Source of the DNA: Paracentrotus lividus
Lineage: Eukaryota; Echinodermata; Echinoidea; Camarodonta; Echinidae
NCBI GenBank assembly: GCA_940671915.1
Contig: CALNVZ010003433.1
Coordinates: 29,440,119-29,504,118 of the forward strand
Length of the DNA: 64,000 nucleotides
Reading direction: 5' to 3'
The position numbers and the translations under genes were made by a program. Shown piece by piece: positions 14,301 through 27,100 of this stretch. The notes under the pieces were generated by a model. The model was given only the letters and a program-made list of their open reading frames with translations, was not told the origin of the DNA and did no database searches. Within the stretch, counting starts at the first letter, position 1; each line of letters opens with the position of its first letter.

Positions 14301-17300
14301 TAAATAGCCGTATGTTAAAGTGGAAATTTTGCTACGATTTACGTGCGAAAATAAAACCACTGCAAAAATAGTTACTTACACAGTATGATATTTTTTTATT
14401 TTGGGACATAATAGCGTTCTCTCTGATTGTCCTTCTCACAACTGGTCCTACAATGTATAGTTTCTCTCCATGATATCAGATCTACATGTACACCATATTT
14501 CTTGTATTTTCTTTCATTGACAGAGGTGTTTTCTACTCTAATGAACTTTGTCTTTGTGGTTGGGATATTCATTATGGCTTTTGCTGTTGTCTTCTGTATC
14601 CTACTACTGAACCAGGTACATCCCAAACTTCAATTGTTAAAAGAAATATTCTTAATCAATTAGTCAAGTTTATGTACATGTGAGAAAATGAAGAAAGGAA
14701 AACGAAAGAAGATACTGAGCAATTACAGTTTGGGAATGATACACTGTTCGTCATAAAGGTGGAATATTTTTTTCTGGCTCAAGCGACATTATGTTGCACC
14801 GTTATTAATTTATTGAATGTGTTTGCCACCGCTTTCACTTTCTGGGATCCTTGGTATACCTTGGACGTTCCCTCAACCCTTCCCGGGGATTTTTCTTCAA
14901 AAAAGTTTTGTCACGCCCAGAAGATGGCCATTTTCGTCATTTTTTCTTATTTTTGGGGCCTTTTTTTGTTTACGCGACCCACCAAGGCCCCTCAGTCCTA
15001 CCCCAAGAAAACACGTCTGAGGTGGAGATTTGTTATTGTTCTTTAAATTAAATCTAGATTTATGGTTACAGGCTCGTCTCTCTGTCTAGGGGAGGGGTCA
15101 AAATTTATTTTGATTGGGGTTCAACATTCATTTTATTCATTTTTACACCATGGAAATTTCTATCTTCCCTAAATTGTATTGTAAAATCTCAACCAACGTA
15201 AATCAAAATAAAATATTATCAATAATGACTATTTACAGCCTTGTCATCAAGGCTAAACAAAATTTAAGGGGAAAATGATGATATTTAAGGTTAAAGGTGG
15301 TTTTTCATTTCTTTGTTTTCAGCATAAAGATGAAATAAAATATTCCGAATTTTCACCAATCTCGTTTTTACTTCAACCCTCCCCTAGACAAGAGACCTAA
15401 GCCTGTCCCCAGAATATATATTTAACTTAAAGAACAATTAAAAACAATACACCTCAGTCGCGTTTCCTGGGGTAGGACTGAGGGGGCTTCATCGGCCGGA
15501 AAACAAGGGGCCCAAAATGAGAAAAAATGACAAAAATGGGCATCACGGGGGTTGACAAAACTTTTTTGGTAAAAGGTCCTCGTGAAGGGTTGGGAGAATG
15601 TCCAAGATATAGCCAGAGTCCAAAAGTAAAAGCAGGGACAAACATATTCAAGAAATTAAAGTCAGAGCAAAATCATGTCGAATAGCGGCAAAAAAATATT
15701 CCACCTTTATGACGGACAGTGTAGTATGATCTTTAACACAAAACAATGTTAATTACATGTATGTTGAACATGAAGTTGACTTGTAGATTGCATCTGTGCA
15801 ATCTATCTAAACACAACACAAAAAGAAAGTTCCCCCTATTTCAGATATCAATAATTTTTGAACCAGGAGGAATTTAAAAAATCTAATTATATGCCTATAT
15901 AGGGAATTTAATTAGCCACAATGGGAGCGAATTTTAGGAAAAAATCACCAAGTCATGCTTCAGTGAGCAACTATGATGGAATTCCTGTTGTGGAAGTGTA
16001 TGAAACCAATATCCATTCATTCACGGTTGAATGAACCCATCAAACAACCAAAAAATAAGGCCATTTTAGAATTACGAAAATGCATTGTAGTAATTTTATG
16101 CGCTAGAAAGCGTCTCAATAACATTTTTGGGGTTGTATTTATATTCTTTGGGCATGTATCAATGATCCTATGGCATTTATTTACAAATTCATGCTTCAGT
16201 GAGCACGTGAAACTGGAAAAGCCCTTTTCTCACTTACGGATTAAAATTAAAATTCTTACTTTGATTGAATATAACAATTCTTTTCGGGGAGTACCTTTGA
16301 TTTTATTTTCATAAAAATCCTGATGTTTCACGCCTCAGTGGGCAAAAGATACAAGAAAATCATGAAAATGAGAAGAAAGTTTGGGGCTTCGTCATGGTTC
16401 AGTGACTTTTCGAATTCGTAATTTGAATAAAGATCTATGTGTGTAAGTACAATGCAGTTGTGAAGAGCAACGAATAGCCTCTGGTCGGGGCCCGCTCTCC
16501 TTCCTTGGATCGTCGCTGTTTTCGGGACTCTGTGCTGTGCAGTGTATTGCGTTTCCCCCCGGCTGCGGGCCCGCAGTCTTGGGGAAATCGGTGTCCAGTG
16601 CATGGCTCTGGGTCTCGAGGGACGCGACGGTTGTGGGGAGCCAGCAGGCTGTGTTTCACACGAGAGTGTGTAAGTGTGTGAACGAGCGTGTCGGTGCTGT
16701 GTTCGCCTGCATCTGGAACATCATCATGCTATCTCTTGTGTTTTTGGACTTATTTTCTTCTGTTTAATAACAACATGTTTTTACAGACCTATGATTTCTT
16801 AATTTCTTAGTCTTAGGTTGAATATCAATAATTTATGTATCATGTTTTGTTAAAATGTTTTATTTGTTTTACTTTGTACATTGAATGCAATTCAGCCTTT
16901 GGGCTGCTATGTTCGATTGTTAATAAAACCTTTTCAATTTAATTCAATTCAATTTTCAATTCAATTCAAACCATTATGTAACTTGATACAGTATCATGGA
17001 TTAGAAAAATTATCAGGCTTGTTCCAAAGCTCCAGTCAAATTAAATATCAATGTCAGCAAATTCTATAATACAAAGATCCCTGGTTTAAAACCAAATTGA
17101 AGCATAATCTCGCTTTAGTAAGGCAGTATCCTCAATATCGAGTCACTTGTATAGAACCTGTCATTCCCCGATTTGTTTCACACCTCTAAGCATTAAATTG
17201 CAGTCACGTGAAGTAAAAAGTAATGAATATTAGCAAGTGAAACTGTCTTTTTAAAATCTGCACAGGCTCCTTTTCACACATTGGGGAACTCCATTGCAAA

Positions 17301-18151
17301 GATCTTAGGAATGTCGTCTGGAGAGATCAACTATAATGATGTCTTTCATAGTCTAAACTACTTATACCAGCCTGTTGCTTCAGAGGACTTCACAAATATG
17401 GTCTTCTACCCAGTCTCCACTCATATTATATTTGTCCTTTTCATCATATTCATGCCAATACTCATCATGAACCTTCTGGTAAGAAGACTAACCAACCAGT
17501 ATCTTTTTTATATTTATAGAATATGAAAAAAATGAGCAAATGAAATGGGATTCCATTGGGATTCTCAGAAGGTCTTGAGGTTCAATCCCAAGTGAATCCC
17601 ATTTTCTTTGCTCAATTTTCTTAGATATATTTCTGGTCAGTTTCATTCTTTGTTCAGAGTTAATGAAATTAAATGGATATCATTTTGCTATTTTTTTTTT
17701 GTGTTGTTGCTACATGTGTACATTACGTGATTCCTCTGTTTAAAATAATCCCCGGCAGCTTTAACACAGGAAACCCATTGCCTTACGTGTTATGTCAATA
17801 GCAGCTCTACCGGGGTTTTCAAAACCCCATTTTCAAATTTGGGAGAGTTTTCATTTCACTCGTTTAAACTGGGGAGGGGTGGGTTGGCAGCTGATAACAG
17901 ACTGCAACCACGCACCGCAACAGGCTGATGACCACACATCACAGCGTGGGGCTGGATTAATTGCAGCTGTTCTTCTTACGCAACAGTGTAAACAAACTTA
18001 AGAGCTTCCTGCCTCACAGAAATCTAGGAATAATGAATTTGTATTCTGTTCGTTTCAGGACATTGGTATATCCAAAAACGATTCGAAATTTAGATGAAGA
18101 TCAGAATGGAAGTTTGAACGATGCAAAATGACCCACAATTGGCGAAATAAC

Positions 18152-18182
<31 letters not shown>

Positions 18183-21100
18183 TCCCCCAAACTTCGAACG
18201 TGCACGCACGAGCATGCCATGGAGGAGCGCAGAGCTAGAGCGGCCCGCGTGCGGCCCATGCCCATAATATAGGCCATGCATATCGCTTCGTGAACCGCTT
18301 TGCATGGCGTATAGATATTATCATTATTTATTTTTTTTACCCTTTTAATTATCAATCAATATTTGCTGAAAATGGGAGATATCTTCTATGCTTCAACCAG
18401 GAACGGAATCTAAAATATAATTCATTCCTTGAAATGACACTACTTTCCGACAACTGAGATTTTTCTTTTCCGCCGCGGAGTAATAATCGGAAGAACTTAA
18501 AGTCGATAATGTTTCGAAATAAATCCTTTATGAAATAAAGTCGGAGCGGGTACAATTACGTAATTAATTATTTAGTTATGGAATGAAAACGTTCCGTTTT
18601 TAGTAGCGAAAATTATTATTTATCGGCAGAACTTGACGTCGATAATGTTTCGAAATAAAACCTTTATGAAATAAAGTCGGAGCGGGTACAATTACGTAAT
18701 TAATTATTAAGTTATGGAATGAAAACGTCCCGTTTTTAGTAGCGAAAATGATTATTTATCGGAAGAACTTATAGTCGATAATGTTTATGAAATATTATTT
18801 CTTAAAGACCTTCATGGATACACACTTGCTAGCTGCATTGTGAAAGAAAATAGTTCAGGACTCATGTTTATAATACCTCTCTCTCTCTCTTCCTCTCTCG
18901 CTGCCAGGCCATGAAGGTCACTTCTCCTTGGGGGAAGGTGGATTTTATCTGGACGAGTGTGTATTTGTTTACTTAGGGATTACCATACCTGGAAAGGATC
19001 GCTGATATCGGGGATAGTGGAGGGGTGGTGAGAATGGTTTGGAAGTCGAAATTGGGGTGCTACGATAGCTTCCTGGTTTAAACGAGAATTTTCGTAATGA
19101 ATTTTGAATTTTGTTCCAAAAGACCATACTGCTCATGACAGTAGTTAAAGGAGAGAAAAAAAAATATGATTTAAATATATCAATGGCATTGCCAAGAGTT
19201 ATTTAAAGCCACTATTATTATCCACAGTCTAATAATGTATTAATGAATTTAGTAACTCTCATTCATGAATGCATTCAATATCGATTAAGTTTTTGAAGGG
19301 CTGTCAGAGAGGATTCCAAATTAGCAAATTTTAGATGGAAATGTGATTTATGTAGACCTTTGGAAATTCTTTCATTTATTCCTTTGCAGACTGGTTTGGC
19401 AGTGTATGACATTGAGATCATACAGACTAAGGCAAAAATGTACAAACGCACACTTGAGGTGAGTTAGTATTAGTTTAGGTTTTCACTTGTTATTTACTTC
19501 AAAAGAATTATATATTTGCCTACTTTGCTATTCGTCCTCGAATCGCTTGCCAACCGATTCTATAACCCCGAAAATTTTGCCCTATTGTTTCTATCTAATA
19601 CCCCCCCCGCCAATACAAAGGGCGCCCTCTCACGATAGGGTACCCGCCAACAAACCTTTCTATCTTCCTCTTTTCTCGTCGCACGCCGGTAGAGAAAGAC
19701 CTCGGAAAAAGTAGCTCCTCAAAAACGGGTTCGAAAATACATTTATGTGATTATTTTTGGATTTGTTTTTGGGTATTTGCCACTAGACATCTTTGGAAGT
19801 CTAGCTAAACAGAGCAAAACAGAGGGGGAGAAAGCCAACAGCAAGACGGGTGTTCTCGGAGGACAGCGGAGAGACACCGCACCGTTTTGCTAAGGACTTG
19901 GACGATGCGGGGAAGGAGCCGCCATCGAAGAAGCAGAGGACAAGGACGTCTAGCAGAAGTAATAAGTCGGGGTTCACCGGCCCATACCCCACCCGGGGGG
20001 GAGTATGGGCCGGTGGCAGGACCTCGTAAGACCACAACCACGGTACCGCAAACCCCCGGAAAGTCGTCGCGGGAATCGCATAGCGAGATCCCAGGGAAGG
20101 TTACGACGTCTGTCGGCCGACCCAGCGACGCATCCCGACCCGATCTAGTTGAGAGATCGGTGAAGGCAACTCCATTAAACGATCATGGGACCTCCGTTGA
20201 TCAAGTGGGAGTTGAAAGATCGATCGATCAATCGAAGGCGGGACCTCCGCCTGAGAAAGATCAAGGATCGATCATTATTGGATCGTCAAGGTCCGACACG
20301 ATCGATCATAACCCTGTATCGATATCTTCGGGATCGATCATCAAAGATCCGATACCCGTGGAATCGATCACAACTAGATCTATCATGTTGGAATCGATCC
20401 CTTCAGGATCGGTCACAAGTAGATCGATACCTTCAGGATCGATCACAGGTAGATCGATTCCTGATGAATCGATCATACCGGAATCGATTACGAATAGATC
20501 GATTATTTTCGAAATTGAGACGAAAAGCGAATTCGATCGCCAATGAGTCGATTTCCGTGAGACCTAACTCTGATTCGGGATCGATCCAAAACTTCGGAAC
20601 GATTCACGATGGGTCGCATCAATGGTTGCTGAACCCAGAGTCGGGCATGATGGAATGTTCGATAGACTCTCCCTCTCAACGCCCCAGAGTTCTTAGGAGT
20701 GTGGAGCCTACATCGTTGAGTTGGTCTAACATTCGCCTATTACCAAACTCTCCCAGACCTATCTACACAAAATCTAAAGCACCGGCAGCTTTAGGAGCTC
20801 CTCCCACAGACGCGGAAGGATCTACGACACCAACCATTCTGGCGGAATTAGGAGAACCTCCGGAAGACCTCTAGACTGGTATCGAAGATTGGTGGAAGCA
20901 AGCCAAACGCTCGACCACATCGCAGCTGCCGTTGATGAATTATTCGGACTGGATGACCCAGCAGACACAGAGTGTTCCGCGGAGTCAAGTCGCACCGTCC
21001 ACCCCACTGGGACAACTTCCACCGAACCCGGATAGTCAGGGATCGGGGAGACACCTTCTCGCCCCCTCCAGGGAGCCGGCTATCGTAGATACTCGCCGAG

Positions 21101-24100
21101 AGGAGTTTTTAACTTCTTCTAGTGAAGGAGAGGAGGAAGTATTTGTTCCGGACCACTACGTCAATCCCTCAAGGCGTTCGCAGGGCTCGCGTTTAAATGA
21201 TACTGTCCAACACAGCCTCATTACTTCAGCTCCGACCAAGTGGACCAGCCAAGATGATCCCCAGAGTCAAGTTCTTCAAGAACAGGAAAGTTTCTCGGAA
21301 GAAGAAACCCCACAACGGGAACAGACCCCGCTGAAACTTGCTGAGAGAGTCCTCGCCTTTTTCCAAAAATATGCACCCGAGGCAGGATTCGAACCAGAAG
21401 TGAAGCAAGGTCGCATGGGTTTCTTGGCTAGAAATGCTGAGAGGAAACAAAGCTTCAGATTGAAACTCCTGGAAACTCATAAAGAGGAGATAAAGGGAGC
21501 AGCTAAAGTGTCTAAGAAGGGTGTAACCTTGTTAGGAAAACAAGCGGCCTTTTTAACTTCGTCAAAGAAGACAAAGAGACCTTTCTCAATGCGAAGATAC
21601 TCTCGCCCGAGTTGGTTAGAACAGCAGAGGGAATGCAAGTTACAAAGGCACAGCTTTCGGACAGGAAGAGCTCAAGAATAGCTGACATGATAGCCTCTGG
21701 AATCAGATTAGCAGTAGTTAATGACTGGCAGTAGTTCAATACCAGTCGGATAGGGACCGCAGAGAAGAGATAATGAGAAAGCTCAAGATCAAAGATACCT
21801 TGATCCCGGAGATGTTAGACCGGATTCCAGTGGATTCCCAGTTCCTTTGCAGAGACGAGTTCGCAGACGTACGTCTTCAAAAAGGAAATTGAAGCGCAAA
21901 AGAAAGCCAAGGAGCTTTCAGACTCAGAGAAGTCAGAAAGCAAACACCAGGTTCTTTCAAACCTCAATCAGGTTTATTTCAACAGCCACTCAAGTCGTTT
22001 GGATCGAACTACAGGAAATAGAAGTCCAGACAGAGTTCTAATCGGCTCAGTCACATTACTCGCAACGCCAATATTCGTTCCAGGACCAACCAACAAGTTT
22101 TGAGTCCAAGAATGAAGTTTCCCATCAAACCCAGCGGGGCCGTGGTGGTGGTGGTGGGCTTAGGGGTAGAGGAAGTGGTAGAAACACCTCGAGCTCTGCT
22201 GCAAACTCTCAGCCCTTTCGCAGAGGGGGAAGCACCTCAGGTGACTTCCCATCGGCGTTTGGGGACTCAGGGGTACCGGTAGGAGGCCGACTCCGGTACT
22301 TCCTTTCGAAATGGGAATCGATCACAAACGATGTGTTCATCCTCTCAGTGGTAGAGACGGTCTCAAAATAGATCTAGAGGAACCTCTACCCGGAGGTGTC
22401 CTCAGGAGCCGTCAACCCGTTCTATCTCCGCTTTTCCAGGAGCATATCTCCAAGGAGATTTCGGTGCTCCTGGAAAAGGAGGCGATAGAAGAAGTCACAA
22501 TCTACAAGAGTTTGTGCCTATCCCCCATTTTCGTGATCCCCAAACGCGGAGGCTCACTTCGAGTGATCCTCAACATGAAGGCCATAAACAAATTCATAAC
22601 TCAGGCACACTTTCGCATGGACAATTTAGCTACAATTCTCCCAGCGTTAGAAAAACAAGATTTAGCAGTATCGATAGATCTTCAAGACGCGTATTTTCAT
22701 GTCCCCATTCGTCATTCAGCGAGAGACCTTCTAGGGTTCCAGTTCGGAGGGAAAACGTTCAGATACAAAGCCCTTCCTTTCGGGCTTCGACCCGCTCCGA
22801 GGGTCTTCACCAGAATCGTAGGAACCCTGATGTCATTCCTCAGAGGTCGGGGTCTGAGGATTTTCGCTTATCTGGACGACTGGATTTTAGTAGCGAACTC
22901 GGAGAAACGTCTCAAAGATCATCTGGAATTTCTGATCTCGACTACCCAAGAGTTAGGCTTCATCATCAACTGGAAGAAGTCGGAACTGATTCCAACACGT
23001 ACGCCCACCTATCTAGGGGCCCAACTGGACATCGCAAACCGTCTGGCGAAACCCAGCTTGGAGAGGGTAGAAGCTCTGATCGATTTAGCAAGATCACTGA
23101 TCGCAACGAGAAGAGTTCAAGCGGTAACTTGGCAAAGGTGGTTAGGTTACCTAGCGAGTCTAGTAGACTTGATCCCAGATTGCAGACTACGAATGAGACC
23201 CTTCCAGATTCACCTCTTGAATCATTTCAAGCCGAACGTCAGTTCACCTCGGAAGATGATCCCTATACCGTCAGAGTTAAAGATACTTATCCATCAGTGG
23301 TTGGACAGGGAATTCATTCTTCAAGGGAAGCCGTTTACACGTCCCCTTCCTTCGGTCACGATAACCACAGATGCGTCACAGATAGGCTGGGAAGGTCATT
23401 GTCAAGGCCACATGATCTCAGGAGAATGGAATCTTCCAAGACCTCTACCGCACATCAACCACTTGGAACTGCTAGCGGTATGGAAAGTTCTGCTACATTT
23501 CAAAGACCTGTGCAAGAAGCGGACAGTTCTAATCCTTACGGACAATACGGTAGTGATGGGGTACATAAATCGACAAGGAGGTACGCATTCCCTGACGTTG
23601 AACAGTCTAACCTTTCAACTTTGGAACTGGTGCAATCGCGAGAACATCATTCCGGTCGCTTTGCATATTCCAGGAGTGGAGAACGTGATAGCGGACTTCC
23701 TGTCGAGGGGGAAGTGCCTTCCGTCAGAATGGACACTATCTCCGCGGATCTTCTCGCAACTAAGCCGCAGATACGACCTCCAGATAGATCTCTTTGCGTC
23801 ATCCATGAACAACAGGCTTCCAAAGTTCTGCTCAAAGATAGGGGAGACTCGGGTTAGTTGAGCTAGTGGGTTAGTTGAGCCACCCCCTCTAAATAGGTCA
23901 AGACCATTTTTAAATTTATAATGCTTCCATCTCTTGTTACATAATGATAGATGGACCATACATGCTAAATTTGATACTTGGGTGCAGACTAAAAGCTTGT
24001 TAAAATCAACAAAATTTGATTTTTGCTGGTCAAAGTGACTTCCGTGAAAAGTGAGATGTGTGCTCATATTTTTGACACCCTAAAGATAAACGGACTATCA

Positions 24101-27100
24101 TACTACAGTTGAAAGGAGTATCATTGTATTTAAATTTAACCATATCATTAGATTTGTGTCTACATGTAGTAAGAATTTCGCTTCCCACCCCAATTAGTAA
24201 AAAAAATAAGATGTGGGGTTAGTTGAGCCATTGTTGATGGGGTAAGTTGAGCCTATGCCTACATGGGTTAAAATTTTTGAAAAGAATATTTTGGGGTTTT
24301 GTATGGCGTGTTACATGAATTTACTATTTTGTTTTCATAATTAAACAGGAAAAAGCATCTGTCATGCCCCAAGACTATTTATGAAGGACGTACCTGCGAA
24401 AATAGGAAAAAAAAAATGCACCAAAAAGTAACCGTAATGTGTGCGTGCATGCGTGTTAGTTGGTGTATGTGAGGGTGTGGGTGTGTGTTTAACTTTATGT
24501 GTGTCTTTTGGGATGGGGGAGTCAGCCCCCCCCCCCCAAATTGATTTATGCCACATGGCTCATCTAACCCAACGCCTTGGCTCAACTTACCTGCGTGTTG
24601 GTGTTAGTTGAGCCACTTGACACTTTTTTTGTTTGTCCCCGCCGAACGAGTTTGAGCAGGGGACTATGAAACGGGCTCCGTACGTGTGTATGTGTGTCCG
24701 TCCGTCCGTCCGTCCATCCGTCCGTCCGTCCGTGCGTTGCCGTATGTGAATCAAAATCTTCAATTTGCTACTCCTTCGCCATTTTTCATCCGATTTCGAT
24801 TCCGTTTGCTTTATATGATAGCACTAGGTGATGGCTACAAAACTTCTTCACAGAATTTTGACCTTTGACCTTTGACCCTGATTTTTGACCTATATTGTAA
24901 TTGGCTACAAAATGCTACTCCTTCGCCATTTTTCATCGATTTCGATTCTGTTTGCTTTATATGATAGCACTAGGTGAGGCTACAAAAAGTCTTCACGGAA
25001 TTTTGACTTTTGACCCCTTTGACCTTTGACCTTCATTTTTGACCTATATTGTTTAATTGGCTACAAAATGCTACTCCTTCGCCATTTTTTCATCCGTTTC
25101 GAATCTGTTTGCTTTATATGATAGCACTAGGTGAGGGCTACAAAACTTCTTCACGGAATTTTGACTTTTGACCCTTTGACCTTTGACCTTGATTTTATAC
25201 TTATATTGTACATTGGCTACAAAATGCTACTCCTTCACCATTTTTCTTCCGATTTCGATTCCGTTTGCTTTAATATGTGATAGCACTAGGTGATGGCTAC
25301 AAAATTTCTTCACCGAATTTTGACCTTTGACCTTTGACCTTTATTTTTTACCTATATTGTTTAATTGGCTACAAAATGCTACTCCTTCGCCATTTTTCAT
25401 CCAATTTCGATCCGCTTGCTTTATGTGATAGCACTAGGTGATGGCTACAATAACTTCTTCACAGAATTTTGACCTTTGACCTTTGACCTTGATTTTTGAC
25501 CTATATTGTTAATTGGCTAACAAAATGCTACTCCTTCGCCATTTTTCATCCGATTTCGATTCCGTTTGCTTTATTGGATAGCACTAGGTGAAGACTACAA
25601 AACTTCTTCACAGAATTTTGACTTTTGACCCCTTTGACTTTGACCTTGACTTTGACCTATATTGTACATTGGCTACAAAATGCTACTTCTTCGCCATTTT
25701 TCATCCGATTTCGATTCCGTTTGCTTTATATGATAGCACTAGGTGATGGCTACCAAACTTCTTCACAGAATTTTGACCTTTGACCTTTGACCCTGATTTT
25801 ACCTATATTGTTAATTGGCTACAAAATGCTACTCCTTCGCCATTTTTCATCCGATTTCGATTCTGTTTGCTTTATATGATAGCACTAGGTGAGGGCTACA
25901 AAAATTCTTCACGGAATTTGACTTTTGACCCTTTGACCTTTGACCTTGATTTATACTTATATTGTACATTGGCTACAAAATGCTACTCCTTCACCATTTT
26001 TCTTCCGATTTCGATTCCGTTTGCTTTATGTGATAGCACTAGGTGATGGCTACAAAATTCTTCACCGAATTTTGACCTTTGACCTTTGACCTTATTTTTT
26101 ACCTATATTGTTAATTTGGCTACAAAATGCTACTCCTTCGCCATTTTTCATCCGATTTCGATTCCGCTTGCTTTATGTGATAGCACTAGGTGATGGCTAC
26201 AATACTTCTTCCCAGAATTTTGACTTTTGACCCCTTTGACCTTTGACCTTGACTTTGACCTATATTGTACATTGGCTACAAAATGCTACTTCTTCGCCAT
26301 TTTTCATCCGATTTCGATTCCGTTTGCTTTATATGATAGCACTAGGTGATGGCTACCAAACTTCTTCACAGAATTTTGACCTTTGACCTTTGACCCTGAT
26401 TTTTGACCTATATTGTTAATTGGCTACAAAATGCTACTCCTTCGCCATTTTTCATCCGATTTCGATTCTGTTTGCTTTATATGATAGCACTAGGTGAGGG
26501 CTACACAAACTTCTTCACGGAATTTTGACTTTTTGACCCCTTTGACCTTGACCTTCATTTTTGACCTATATTGTTAATTGGCTACAAAATGCTACTCTTC
26601 GCCATTTTTTCATCCGATTTCGAATCTGTTTGCTTTATATGATAGCACTACAGGTGAGAGCTACAAAACTTCTTCACAGAATTTGACTTTTGACCCCTTT
26701 GACCTTTGACCTTGATTATACTTATATTGTACATTGGCTACAAAAATGCTACTCCTTCACATTTTTCTTCGATTCGATTCCGTTTGCTTTATGTGATAGC
26801 ACTAGGTGATGGCTACAAAAATTTCTTCACCGATTTTGACCTTTGACCTTTGACCTTTATTTTTTTACCATATGTTTAATTGGCTACAAAATGCTACTCC
26901 TTCGCCATTTTCATCCGATTTCGATTCCGGCTTGCTTTATTTATAGCACTAGGTGATGGCTACATAACTTCTTCACAGAATTTTGACTTTGACCCTTTGA
27001 CCTTTGACCTTGACTTTGACCTATATGTACATTGGCTACAAATGCTACTCTCCGCATTTTTTCATCCGATTTCGATTCCGTTTGCTTTATATGATAGCAC

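Noticed and set aside
22514..23857. 447-codon open frame
   Set aside because: A different frame overlapping the clear RT/RNase H frame; the product has no RT motifs and looks like a shadow.
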